A stretch of DNA of 64,000 nt from NCBI RefSeq assembly GCF_964275005.1, contig NC_092689.1, forward strand, positions 6,152,700-6,216,699, given 5' to 3'. Shown here in pieces: positions 11,479 through 22,939 of the stretch. Below the pieces are notes generated by a model. That model had not been told where the DNA came from. It saw nothing but the letters and a program-made list of their open reading frames with translations, and did not search any database. Position numbers and translations under genes: made by a program. Source of the stretch: Diadema setosum. Its lineage: Eukaryota > Echinodermata > Echinoidea > Diadematoida > Diadematidae. Every line of letters begins with the position of its first letter. Position 1 is the first letter of the stretch.

Positions 11479-12633
11479 TTTCCCGGCCAATTTCGCACTT
11501 TTTTCAGTCCAATTCATAATTTGTGCATTCAATTTATCACAATTTAGCTTAGATGGCATGTTCGGTATTTCAATTTTATAATCTTTTCATTCAAATTCAT
11601 TTTGGAGCATTCAAATTACCTTTAGCCTCATTCTAATTAACACTTTTTTAATTGAAATTCATAAAACAAGCACCATTTCGTTATTCGTTCATTCAATTTA
11701 GAATGATATAGTCGCGTGATCACGGACATGCTGCACTCGTTCATTCGAATTCATTTTTTGTCATCCAATTTAACATCTTTTGCAGTCAATTTAGCAAGCA
11801 TGTTTATGCTTTGGTTCTTTCTTTATTTTTGTCAACGTAGTTATTGTTTTGCAAGCGTCATTACATTTTGTTTCATATTTTCGTATTCATTTTAGAGATT
11901 TTGGCAACAGCTTTTTTTTTTTTTTTTGCTTCAATGTTCTTATTGAATCTTCCAGTCCGAAGATAGTGCATGTGGCCACAACTTATCTGGCCGTTGAGCG
12001 CTTTATTCCGAGTGTGTCGGCCAGTTCTAGGAAGTCAAGGTTATGATCATCAAATGTTCCTATAATTCTTTTTTTTTCTTGAGAAATACGTCTGTATCTA
12101 ACTTGTGCTGTCATGACTGTAAGAAGATGAAGTTAATCTGTAGTATTGGTACATGTAAGCCTAAAATGACATGTATGAAAGAAAATGGGCGTTACAGAAC
12201 AACAAACTCGAGTCATATAGGGTCAAAAATATGATACTTTTAATGCTTAACAGTGCGCGGATGAAACAAAAAGTCACATAGAAATACGTGTTTAAATGTT
12301 CTCACCTTTTCAAAAAAGAAATAACATGACGTTAATTTGAATGAACATGTTTGGAATTTGACTGCCCATACGCGAAATTGAATGATTGAAATACCCTTTT
12401 CGGCCAGTGCTGGCGAATTTGAATGACTGAAGAGCACGTGCCAATTTGAATGCCCGTTTTACGGATTCGAAAGGCACTCGTGCAAATTTCATCGATCGAA
12501 ATGCTAAATTGAACTTGAATTGAAATTGAATGAATGACAGAATGTGCAGTGACGAGGATTTTCGCTAAATTGAGTGAACCTTCTATCAAAATGGAATGAC
12601 AAAAGTGCGAAATTGGCCGGGAAAACCTATATT
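11471..12633. mobile_element. TIR element of about 1.15 kb with GGTTTTCCCGGCC ends
   Basis: Left ATATAGGTTTTCCCGGCC and right, inverted, the same word match over about 35 bp on into CAATTTCGCACTTTT. Flanking TATA is compatible with a TA target duplication. Subterminal 'CATTCAATTT / TTCAAATTCATT' words recur in both halves in opposite orientation. No transposase is recognisable; frames inside are short. A non-autonomous DNA transposon that has cut off the LINE fragment to its left. Confidence 0.8.
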
Positions 12634-12636
12634 GTA

Positions 12637-12703
12637 TAATAATAATAATAATAACTATTATTATTATTATTATTATTGTTATTATCACTGTTGTTGTTGT
12701 TTT

Positions 12704-12705
<2 letters not shown>
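12637..12705. repeat. (AAT)n/(ATT)n microsatellite
   Basis: AAT runs switch to TTA/ATT runs and then GTT, directly beside a TA tract. Confidence 0.9.
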
Positions 12706-12746
<41 letters not shown>

Positions 12747-12749
<3 letters not shown>

Positions 12750-12906
12750 GTCACAATAGAGGAATGCATTAAATGCCAATTGCCTTGATTTTAATTCAAA
12801 ATCCGAATTTTCGGGGGCCTCCCCCTTCGTCAGGGATGAAAATTGGGATTTTGAATCAAAATCGAGGCAATTGGCATTTAATTCATTCCTCTATTGTGAC
12901 ATTATT
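12747..12906. mobile_element. Foldback (hairpin) element between TA tracts
   Basis: The arm AATGTCACAATAGAGGAATG and the rest of a roughly 75-bp arm are matched inverted on the right. The loop holds GAATTTTCGGGGGCCTCC. TA tracts lie on the left (12706-12747) and shortly to the right (12950). Confidence 0.85.
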
Positions 12907-12949
12907 ATTGCTGTTTTAAGTACTGCCGATACGTGGAGTTATTACAATG

Positions 12950-12957
12950 TTTATATA

Positions 12958-13018
<61 letters not shown>

Positions 13019-13055
13019 GTATATACATATATGTGTGTGTGTGTGTGTGTGTTAA
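12950..13055. repeat. (TA)n then (TG)n microsatellite
   Basis: Pure TA run followed by ATATGTATATGT and a TG run. Confidence 0.95.
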
Positions 13056-13155
13056 GGAGTGAGACATGAGCCAGGGCATATTCATCCAAATCCAACTCAT
13101 CGTAACGACATCACGATTTTCATCTAAACAGCCCAAAGCTCTTATCATCCCAGTC

Positions 13156-13327
13156 CAGGGGGGCATTTCATGAAGGAACTTGTCGGATAAAATATCTGAC
13201 AAGTCAATTATATCCGACAAGTTTTGAGAAACTCTTTAGTCTGATTGGCTGATTTTTCTGAACTTGTCGGATATAATTGACTTGTCGGACATTTTATCCG
13301 ACAAGTTCCTTCATGAAATGCCCCCCT
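13156..13327. mobile_element. Foldback MITE with CAGGGGGGCATTTCATGAA ends
   Basis: The two arms of about 75 bp are near-perfect inverted copies, including GAACTTGTCGGATA and internal repeats of CTTGTCGGA. The loop is about 30 bp (TTTGAGAAACTC..). The termini share the word TTTCATGAA with the element at 53109. Confidence 0.9.
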
Positions 13328-13533
13328 GATATCTGGTATACCTTCTTTGAGCATGTAAAATCTTTATAATCATTTAATCCAATTTTATAAAAGCATATTT
13401 TGGCGAAGTATAATTAATTGATTGACAAATCTTGTTATGTTTTTTACTCTTTAGAACCTCAAGCAGCATTTTATTCATACAGCCTTCTTGTAAATTACTA
13501 TCAAATAAGGCCGACCATTTCTTCAAGCTATAT

Positions 13534-13913
13534 AAGCTGAAAAGCAGTGTATGTATTGGTTGAGGTGAAAATTCAGCTTTTAACATCACGTGAGGTACTT
13601 AGAAACCGAAGAGGAATTCAAAGTTTATTATATGAAAATCGGTTTTAAAATGGCTGAGATATCCAAGAACAAAGTAAAAAAAAAACAAAAAAAACAAAAC
13701 AATCCGAATAAAAAGCGGGGACAACCTATTATTATTGTCGCTTTGTTTTGGATAGCTCAGCCAACCAATTTTCATCAAGCAAATTTTGAATTCCTCCTAG
13801 TAAAATTATACGTTCTTTAATATTTCATAAGTGATTTCTCAATATCTAAAAAAAAAAATCATAAAGTTGGAAACCTTCAGCCCCATTCAACTGCAACTGT
13901 ACCATCCCTTTAG
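13534..13913. mobile_element. 'AAAGGGATGGTACAGT' MITE family, copy 1 (left end decayed)
   Basis: The right end is AACTGTACCATCCCTTTA. The interior shares TTCAAAGTTTATTATATGAAAATCG-type, GCTGAGATATCCAA and TTTCATCAA segments with copies at 14505 and 40171. It is interrupted by an A-rich run. Confidence 0.75.
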
Positions 13914-14504
13914 GGGGTCATAATGCACCTTCTAGCTGTTAATAAACCGTTATCTGTGTTCTTCTAAAATGTACAATTAACTGAAGTTTGTGAATATATT
14001 TCTGTTTTGAGTATCGTTTATAAGTTCTGTGATCGATTACACATGTCTCTTTCCTGCTGTTGATTAACATTTTTGTCCAAAAAATACTTACAGAAAGTAT
14101 GGAAAAAAAGTCCTTCTTAAAACAAGGAAGCAGGCCAACATTGAAAGTGTATAGACATGTCACCAATTGAAAGAGATTTTCCAAAATTCTGAAAAAGGTG
14201 AACACTTCGCAATGGTCAACGAACTTTCATGCACAGTGCAAATAATAAGTGTCATCATCTAATCCTGTAATATTTGCCATTTACACGCCCCACTGTAGTC
14301 GCATATTACAGTATCAGAAGAATGGTATTTATCAATAATTGGTCGACTCATCAAAGGAACCTCGCAATGTCTCCTCTTGTCCCTCATTCCGACACAAAGT
14401 AATATTTTATTTTCATCTTGAAGCGGTAGAAAATAATTGAGTTCACATCATCCTTAGTGCCTCACACACGTAAAGCGCAATAAAATTCCAACGAGAGGTA
14501 GAGT

Positions 14505-14982
14505 ATTAAAGGGATGGTACAGTGTCGGTTGAGATGGGGTTTAAGGTCTCTAACGTTTCTTGACGTTGATTTTTTTATTTAGATAATGCGAAACCGTTTA
14601 TGAAATATGAAAAACATATAAATGTAATAGGAATTAAAAGTTCATGTGATGAAAATTAGATTTGGAATAGTTAAGATATCCAAAACAAAGCAATCCTAGT
14701 AAGAGGTGGGACTCAACTTTTGTTAGGATTGCTTTGTTTAACTCTGTTTTTGGATAATTATCTTAAAAGCCATTTCAAAACCGATTTTCATCAAATAAAC
14801 ATTGAATTCCTCTTAGAATTGTAGGCTTGTTAACATTTTATGAAGCTTTTCCTAAATATATTGCATTTAACAACTAATTTAGCATTTAATGATTTTTTTT
14901 TAATAAAAAGTGGTTTCTTAATATCTAAAAAGTTAAATGCTAAATTCTCCCCTCAACCAATACTATACCATCCCTTTAAATT
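14505..14982. mobile_element. 'AAAGGGATGGTACAGT' MITE family, copy 2
   Basis: Intact ends: TTAAAGGGATGGTACAGT and ACTATACCATCCCTTTAA. Both ends sit in TTAA, which may be the target duplication. A central inverted pair surrounds ACAAAGCAATCCTA. Confidence 0.85.
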
Positions 14983-15702
14983 CTCCTCGGCTGTCAGCGT
15001 GTATCTGCCTAAGGACACAGCTTTGCATTTTCATTGTTGGGAGTAGAAACAGGCTCCACTTGCACTTTCAAACTTAGAAATTATGGGGGCGTTTTGCACA
15101 TCCAAAGATTAATAGAACATCTCCCATATTCATGCAAAGAGCTTACAGTTACGTTCAAGATATAATCCACCACCCACTATCACACGATGAGCGGTTACAC
15201 TCGCCAATTTCCACCGGATAGTGCGACGGTGCGCCATGTTCATGATGACCTGACGCCCAGAGTAAAGTCAAACACACAGAATGGTACCGTTTTAACAACA
15301 TTAAACATAGAAAGAAAAGGTTATGGATTTTTTTTTTCACATGTTTCATGGCACATTTTCAGGGGCGTACATGAATGAAATAATAGACGCCCACATGCAG
15401 AACTTACGAACGTGTTGAATGTATTTGTAAGAGCAGTTGTGATAAAATAGGAGAAACCCGTCAGTAGCCATTATAGTAAAAATGTCTATAAAAGGTTTAG
15501 AATAATATTTGCCTTTTGTCTAGTGTCTAGCTCATTGGTCTGATTTACTAGGTGTCTACCAAGTGGGCTTGTTGAACGTGGTGCATAGCTCATAGATTGT
15601 AAGACTCGAGGGCTGGATGACTTGTGGGTGTATGGCTCGTGACCTTTTTTTAATGTTGACCTCGAGGGGCCGTATGACTCGTTGGATGACCCCAAACAGT
15701 CT

Positions 15703-16005
15703 GCAGTGGATCCAGGGGGCACACTGGGCGCGCGTCCCCTTTAATTTTGTTTTTGTTTTTTTTTATAAAAGAAATAGAAAGAAAAAATTAAAGGAAACCT
15801 TGCGCTTTCTTTAGCTTGTGACACAATAAAACTAGAAAATTTGCACTTAAAGCCGATTAACTCCGAAAGTACGAGAGAAAATTCTTGCTAAGGCCTTTTT
15901 TTTTTTTTTTTGCTTCAAGCTGATTAAACCCAAAAGTGACACCAGAAATATAAATCGCTTTGCGCCCCCCCCCCCCACCTTAATTGAATTTCAGGATCCG
16001 CTCTT
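15703..16005. mobile_element. GGCGGATCC-type MITE, copy 2 (diverged)
   Basis: Left AGTGGATCCAGGGGGC, right AATTTCAGGATCCGCTC; the interior has AAGTGACACCAGAAATAT and a poly-C run. Same family as 1323 and 47224. Confidence 0.7.
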
Positions 16006-16146
16006 GGTTTGGGTTGACATTACACCGACTTTCACAGAGTTGTAGTCGTTGTCTTATATTGTCTATTCATGCATATAAAAGTAGTGAGTTAGTGCTCAAA
16101 ATAATGGAATTCTTACGGTACTGTCTGCGTTGAGTTGTTTTTATTG

Positions 16147-16293
16147 CAACAGATTGACAAATTGCCCTACATCACGTACGTATATAAGCACCGCATTAAT
16201 CAGTGTTCACTTTTTTATCATGGCTACTACTACACACTGATTAATTCAGTACTTATATACGTCGACATATTGCAATTTGTCAATCAGTTGCAG
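16147..16293. mobile_element. Imperfect foldback element
   Basis: The arms carry GATTGACAAATTGC, ACGTATATAAG and ATTAATCAGTGT in inverted order on both sides of a loop near ATCATGGCTACTAC. Confidence 0.75.
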
Positions 16294-16654
16294 GTGAGTT
16301 TATTTGTTATCTCAATCAGTGATCAAATTATTGTTCATTAGACAAGAGGGATATTCCAACACCCAATCGTTCATTTCATAATTGATTCACCAACAATGCA
16401 ACTGGCATGTATCTTATTCAGCATCGACGGGTTCCTACATTCGTTTTCAAAATATTCACTGTCTTGAATTTGTGTGAAAAAGCTATAGGCATGAAGCTCA
16501 GAAACACCCGTAAAAACGCAGTGTCCCTTGAGTAACGACAACTGATAAAATCATCCTTCCAAGATGCATCCAGCAACAGTTAAAATAGCTTCTGATATGA
16601 GAATCCGAAAATGGTTTACAGCCGTAGGAACATCTCTGCGATATTATCCAGTCC

Positions 16655-16656
16655 AG

Positions 16657-16707
<51 letters not shown>

Positions 16708-16709
16708 TA

Positions 16710-16757
<48 letters not shown>
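16655..16757. repeat. (TA)n microsatellite then TG run
   Basis: About 100 bp of TA with two short interruptions, then GTGTGTGTGTGT. Confidence 0.95.
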
Positions 16758-16779
16758 CATCTTGTGTGTGTGTGTGTAG

Positions 16780-19560
16780 GGGGTTCTTCGAGAATCATTT
16801 TGCAGTTCACATTGTTATCTTTGTGTGGACTGATCGAATGTTATAAAGGGGGAAAGAAGGTCATGCCACTGCACTGTCGATATTGCGAAGCAGAAAAAGA
16901 GATCAATTGTTTGTACAACGAAGATCTATATGCATAATGGAGAGGAGAATAGAAACAAAGGTTGTTTTATACCTAAACATTTCCGTCGGGTTTATAATTC
17001 TAGTACAGCGTCTTCGCAGATAGGTTAGCTTGGCGTGGACATCATTGTCTCTTGTCATACGATGATCCCTTAATTCTTGACACAAAGGTGGTAGTAATGA
17101 ACAGAATCTGACATCGTCTCTCACGGAAGACATGATTGTACGTGGTTTTTGAGTGAATGTCATAATCATGGCAACACGTGCCAAGGGACAAGCCCCTGAC
17201 CACCAGGTTTAGTGCATTGCTGTGGCGCCATTGTATTTACAGCAGGTATCATAATATGCAAATAGCCACACACACACACACACACACACAAACAAACAAA
17301 TATACCAAAAAAAAAAAAACGTATCATCTTCTCTTCATACATGCATTTCTTTTCTTTTTTTGCTTAATGAAGTGTACGTACCGTAATATTATCATGCTAT
17401 TTTATGTCTAATGCTCTTGTATTTTATAAAAAGTAATGTTTATGAATGCTTTTAACATCATATTTACATAAATAACACATCTCAAATGCTTTAACGGAGC
17501 ACATTTATGTAAAAGTTAGGTATATACATGCAATTTGCATATTTGTTTCCATTGTTTTGTTCTCTCGAGTGATTTACGATGTATACAGACTTCACTCTTT
17601 TCCATTGTTTCAATTTTATCTCAGTTTCTATTGCAAAGTGTGCTTTGGTAGGTTTTTTTTTTCCAGATTTTTTAATTATCTGTACATATATATATTGTAT
17701 TGTATTGTATTTCAGGATATGTATCTTCTTTCTCAAATTGCTTAATTCCATGAACTGAATTTTCTAAAATTTTCTAAATCATTTTTGTTGATGATGAAAA
17801 TGAATTCAATTGAAGATGTATATATATATAGTTGATAGAGATGTGTGTGTGGGGGGAACAATGTCATGGTAGCTATCGGTGAAAGGATACGTCAGGCAAA
17901 GACAAAATGTAATGGCTCTCTGAACAGTATATTTCGGGATACTAGTAGTAAACATGGTAAATTGGCGCATGAAGATTGCACATTTCCTATTGGAAGTTAT
18001 TAGAGATGCATGGCTGTCTTTCTCATGTGAACTGAAGTCCTCCTTTCAACACGGTCTTGGCTCATCACAAGTATATAGGGGGCGAGTTTTGACCCGACCT
18101 ACAAACTTAGCTAGTCGTGACTAAAAGCAATACTTGTAAGTACTATAGTTGATTCTTCCTGGAACCATTATCCTTTGGTCATCATTAATTATGTGATCTT
18201 AATGGTCAATCATACAGTGGATATTTCTTGCATTTCCTGAAAGAGTGTGCATGTCGTTGCTGTTAGTTTTAGGTTTATCATTAGGAGATAAGATATTTAC
18301 CTCCGCTTCTTCTCATGAAATAAGGGGAAAAGGGGGAATTATCTGCAGCCTGATGCAATGTGCCACAAGACCCTAAATTTTCGCCCGTATTTCGTAAACA
18401 ATTAGGGAGTGACAAACTAATAGAATCTCAATACGTCTGAACACCAAAGGATAGAATAGCAATCTTATCATTTATCATGTAGCGGATAAAATTGTTTCGT
18501 TATCGTACCGTTTTAACGCTGATGATTTTAATCTGCTTTTAAATATGAGGTGGAACATCATCAGAAAGGTCATTCATGGCTTTGGGACCAATGCACTCGT
18601 TTGCTTCCTGGGCAAAAACTGTTTTTGTTAATGGTGAATACAAAGAATTGTTTTGCCGGGTAGTGTAAGCATGAAATTCATCATTCCCTTTAAACTAGTT
18701 AAAAATAAACTAGGAAGATCATTAACTTGTGAAAAATGTGTAAACACTATTTTAACATTATGCACAGAAGTAAATTTGTTGTTTTGCATACTTAAAAAGA
18801 TACATTGTATATGTATCGGCAAAAAGAAAAAGAAAAAGAGGTGGCTTCTCGTAAGCTATTTTAACATGATTGATAGCAAGCACGCTTCTGGATGAGAACA
18901 ATCTTGTCAAGAAGAAATGATGGACTATATTTCCCCACGCTAGATTACAACAATACACACAAATTATATTTCAGTCAGTTAAAAAACTGTACATTGTATG
19001 TAAAATATTGATTAGAAAAATATCTAAGTTTCTAGGGAATTCCATCATTTCTTATAAGCAATTTACATACAGAACTGAGTGGGAGTTCCATGATAGGACA
19101 TTATCAATGTATAGTCCGAGAAATTTGATACAATTAATTCTCTGCAAATTAACATTTCCAATGTGGATATCACCGGGGAAGAGATTTGTTTGTACGTGTT
19201 TTGAACATCATTTTTTTAATATTCAGAGATAAATCAAATTCGAAGTATCCCACCTTGGATGAATTTCAATCCGTTGCTGACAGTCTCATATAGAAGGATT
19301 TTAGGATCTCGATGTGAGAAGTATTAAAGTTACAGTTTACCTTTGAAAGCAGTGACTTAAAAATGTTTCGAGATATCACATATGATGCATATGTGTAGGT
19401 CAGTTGTATCACAAAACATTCTATATGTTGTTATTTTAAAGATCGAAAGAAGAGAGAGAGAGAAATGGGGCCCTATAATAATAATTTGCCCCAGACAGCA
19501 CTTATAACATAAAACAAGCATTATAGATCTTAAAGAGATATAAACAAGAATATTTAAATG
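16780..19560. other. Intergenic region without recognised elements
   Basis: Only simple repeats: (CA)n at 17268-17292, a short TA run at 17818-17830. The minus-strand frame 17172-16964 has Arg-rich sequence and ends at TTTAG|GTATAA, but no domain or partner exon was recognised. Confidence 0.4.
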
Positions 19561-19568
19561 CATACCAA

Positions 19569-19703
19569 GTCTCCTCGAGGGAGCTCATATCGTCTCCACG
19601 AGGGAGCTCATATTGTCTCCACAAAGGAGCTCATAAATTCTCCACGAGGGAGATCATTGTCTCCATAAAGGAGCTCATTACGTCTCCACGAGGGAGCTCA
19701 TAT
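19569..19703. repeat. 23-bp minisatellite, six units
   Basis: Six tandem units close to GTCTCCACGAGGGAGCTCAT. Each unit contains CTCC...GGAG, a small dyad, and most contain GAGCTC. Units vary (ACAAAGGAG, ATAAAGGAG). Confidence 0.9.
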
Positions 19704-19989
19704 GATATTGATGAATACCTCATATTCTTCAGACAAACTCAAATAACTACACAATACACGCGCGCGTGTACCGCACACTAACTCATCCACGTGCACACAC
19801 TCAACCACATACACACACCTCCAACCACGCACAGACACACCCATATCATGGTTCAACCCAAAATAATGTACAGTATTTAAATAGAGCACACACACAATGG
19901 TATGTTTTTTACAAAATAGATAAAATTACTATAACTGTATCATTGTTTCGAAGGAAAGAAGAAGAAAAAAATATATATATACAGTGTTT

Positions 19990-20408
19990 ATATCACATTC
20001 TACCATATAAAAGTTTTGCAATAAAGCCTATTATATAAGGAGGTATTACTGTTTTTCTCTATAAACCATAACTGTAGACAGTTTAGTCTAGAACTGTTTT
20101 TATTATATCCGTTGTTCACACTTAAATTTTACAAATTTTTCAATCGATTCAAATTTTTACATAGGTTGTTTCTATTCCTAACTCATATTCTAGAGCTATT
20201 TTGAAGCATTAAAGCTGGGTTTTTGTTTCATCTGCAAATGGTAAATTATGCCTTTAACTTGGAGCAATTGCCGAGAGGGTAAATGGAATGAAACTATATA
20301 GTTAGGGGAATCATTGATATAAAGTATGAAAAATAATAGGCAGAGTAATGAGCCTTGTGAAACACGAGAAGATGTTTCGATGACTAGATTCATCTTCATT
20401 GATAGCAA
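19990..20408 (-). mobile_element. LINE fragment plus repeat R3 copy 2, minus strand
   Basis: On the minus strand 20408-20280 reads SRVSQGSLLCLLFFILYIND, the reverse-transcriptase block G-V-P-Q-G-S...F-I-L-Y-I-N-D. It then passes into R3 sequence (TTAAAGGCATAATTTACC) at about 20270 and on toward the R3 end (ACAGTTATGGTTTATAGAG) at about 20065. The same two repeats are joined here as at 10.7-11.35 kb. Confidence 0.7.
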
Positions 20409-20779
20409 GAATTATTTTTGTTCATTAGACAGACAGCTTTTGAACCACGCCCTTCTCCCGCAGGACAGTGCGTTTTAATGCAATTGTAGGTTTTTAATCA
20501 CAAATTTACATAATAATATGTGCATGAATGTGTATATTTTCCGACACCAAGCCATATCAAATTGATATGGAAATTTTGAAAAAAGGTTGATAAAACAAAA
20601 AGAGAACAAAAATATTATAACCTTTGTCAACTGCCAAAAATCAGTTTGTTTGTTTGTTTGTTAGTTTGTTTGGTTTTGTCATGTATGTCGCCATGAAAGT
20701 TATGCTAGAAGTATCCCAGTCTCTCTGTTATCAACTCTTTACTCTTGATGGCTTAAACATTTATGTTTATACACATATA

Positions 20780-20781
20780 CA

Positions 20782-20830
<49 letters not shown>
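20780..20830. repeat. (TA)n microsatellite
   Basis: Pure TA, followed by (TTTA)n up to the foldback element. Confidence 0.95.
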
Positions 20831-20832
<2 letters not shown>

Positions 20833-20849
20833 TTTATTTATTTATTTAT

Positions 20850-20984
20850 TGGCAGCAAAACTTGCACATAGACGTGGCTGATGTTGGGTTGCACCCCTTT
20901 TTAATCAAGCTATTTCGCCCGAAAGCTTGAATAAAGGGGTGCAACCCAACATCAGCCACGTCTATGTGCAAGTTATGCTGCCAA
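20850..20984. mobile_element. Foldback element between TA tracts
   Basis: GGCAGCAAAACTTGCACATA and the rest of a roughly 58-bp arm are matched inverted, ending GTTATGCTGCC. The short loop is near ATCAAGCTATTTCGC. A TA tract lies before it and another at 21040-21074. Confidence 0.9.
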
Positions 20985-21035
20985 TATATTAAGTCCTTGC
21001 ACCGCCCCGCCATGTTCTGGTTGAGTCCTTTGCTG

Positions 21036-21082
<47 letters not shown>

Positions 21083-21086
21083 ATAA

Positions 21087-21190
21087 AAGAAATAAACTGG
21101 TGATGCATTTTTTTTTGCCAATAAAGAATGAGTTAATTCGACTCGAATTTTCAGCGGCCTCCGCCTTGCTCATTACCAGTTTATATCTTC
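21087..21190. mobile_element. Foldback remnant with GGCCTCCGCCTTGCTC core
   Basis: Left ATAAACTGGTGATGCA and right inverted ATAAACTGGTAATGAG. The inner word GAATTTTCAGCGGCCTCC resembles the loop of the element at 12747. TA tracts are on both sides. Confidence 0.65.
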
Positions 21191-21254
21191 ATTTCTTCGA
21201 GGAGCCAATACGTGAATTCTCAACATGTTTTATATATATATATATATATATATA

Positions 21255-22256
21255 CACTCAGCAAAAAAAGAAAGTAAACACTTTTTCGAGGTCATGTTTT
21301 TCATAGAAGATTTTTATGAAAATCAATGTATTATATACCATATTAAAGATAATTTAATTGCCTATTAAGCTAATAGGGTGATTAAAAAGAAAACTTTACG
21401 CTTGAGTGAGCACATTTGTTTTTGTCCTCCAAGGCACAAAATCAAAAATTTCACAAATTGACATGTTCTTTCCTCATTCGCAAATGCCCTTCACGATAAC
21501 ATTGACTACAAAAGACCAGCTTAACATAATGAGAGACATAAATGAAATAGGAAAAATAAGTTTTTGTTCTCTTTATCTCTTTATATCCTCTAAGAAAAAC
21601 AAAGTGGGAAACTAAAGGGGAAAAATAAGAATTTTCTGTCAAGTCAAACCTCAAATGACATAGGGAATGATAAGCATAAAGATGATTAAATGAGCAGAAT
21701 TTCTTTATTTATTTCTTTTAATCTAGTGATTTCAGAATCCATGTGACAATTTCAAGTACCAAACATTATTTACAATTTCCTAATTTGAAAAAAAAGCTCA
21801 AATTTCTACCATTTTTGTTAATTATTACTTCTTCTCTTACCGGTATTTCATTTCGATTTAGATTTGACATAAGATGCTTCATTTTCCTCCATTATTTTTA
21901 GCCTTCATTGATCTTCTGGGCTTTAAAGATATCATAGAAATCAAAGGTTTATTTTTGCAACTTAATTCATGTTTATTTTTGTGTGAAATTTGTTGTTTGT
22001 TTTTATTGTTCTATGGAAGAGAACATACGCATGAATGACAACTTGTTCAGTTTTGCAATTTTTACTTTTGTGCCCTAGAAGAGAAAAACAATGGTGTTCA
22101 CTCATGCGTAAAGTTTCCCGTTTTGTTGACCTACCAGGTTGATAGCCAATTAAATTATCTTCAATATATTGTTTAATACATTAGCTTTCAGCCAAATATT
22201 TTATGAGAAATCTAAACTTGAAAAAGCGTTTACTTTCTTTTTTTTGCCGAGTGTGT
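21255..22256. mobile_element. Tc1/mariner-like inverted-repeat element, non-autonomous
   Basis: The terminal repeat CACTCAGCAAAAAAAGAAAG matches, inverted, CACTCGGCAAAAAAAAGAAA on the right. Similarity continues for about 170 bp (GATAATTTAATTG, AACTTTACGC.TGAGTGA). It is inserted in TA sequence, as Tc1/mariner elements require. No transposase frame is recognised in the 650-bp centre. Confidence 0.8.
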
Positions 22257-22495
22257 ATTATATATATATTCTCATACATCATATTCATGTCCTTGATCAC
22301 ATCACCACTTACCTGCCAGTGTTCTTGATTTAACTATGACGTTTGAGTGGTGGAAATGATTGATATGAGAAAAAAAAGTGACAGATATTGATGTATGATT
22401 CGTCAAACTTTATTTAGACGTCGACGAGAGTGCAGAACATTATGCTGATGGGTATCTGCTGATGGAAATGGAGGAAGTCAAAAAGCCCGGGAGAC

Positions 22496-22939
22496 ATGCT
22501 TTATAAAAGGTCACTCAAACAATTCAAACTTAGATGGAAAGACCTCCTCACAGTTTACAAGGGGTACGTTAGACCAGTGGTTGAGTATGCCTGTCCAGTT
22601 TGGCATCCCGGCCTCACTACCAAACAACGAAACCAGCTAGAAAGGATTCAAAAAAGAGCCCTCAGAGTCGTGCTTGGACATTTATATGAGACATATGATA
22701 ATGCCCTGCAAATAACCAATCTCCAACCCCTCTATGAAAGAAGAACGGATTTATGCAGTCAGTTCGCAAAATCATTGTTAAAATCACCCCATTTTCGAGA
22801 ATGGCTGCCCACTCCTAGACAAAACCCATACACTAGCTCCCTGAGGAGAGCCGTCCCATTCACTGGTATCAGATGCAGAACTAACAGGTACAAGAAAAGC
22901 CCCATACCATTCCTAGTGGACCTAATGAACAAATGGTAA
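22496..22939 (+). mobile_element. LINE reverse-transcriptase C-terminal fragment
   Basis: An open frame of 147 codons begins LKQFKLRWKDLLTVYKGY and has VVEYACPVWHPGL, QLERIQKRALRVVLG and a Pro-rich tail ending MNKW-stop. This is the thumb/C-terminal region typical of CR1/L2-like non-LTR retrotransposons. It is 5' truncated at about 22496, intact to its stop and probably fairly young. A matching 3' UTR end may be the AT-rich segment closing with TTTGATCAATAAACCATTCC near 24100. Confidence 0.85.

Noticed and set aside
12043-12234. Frame with SVSNLCCHDCKK, at first like the CC-x-C ending of genes A and B
   Set aside because: The spacing is CC-x-x-C, there is no Trp or upstream cysteine pattern, and it lies inside a non-autonomous TIR element.
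16964-17172. Minus-strand Arg-rich open frame ending at TTTAG|GTATAA
   Set aside because: No family recognised and no acceptor or partner exon; could be chance.
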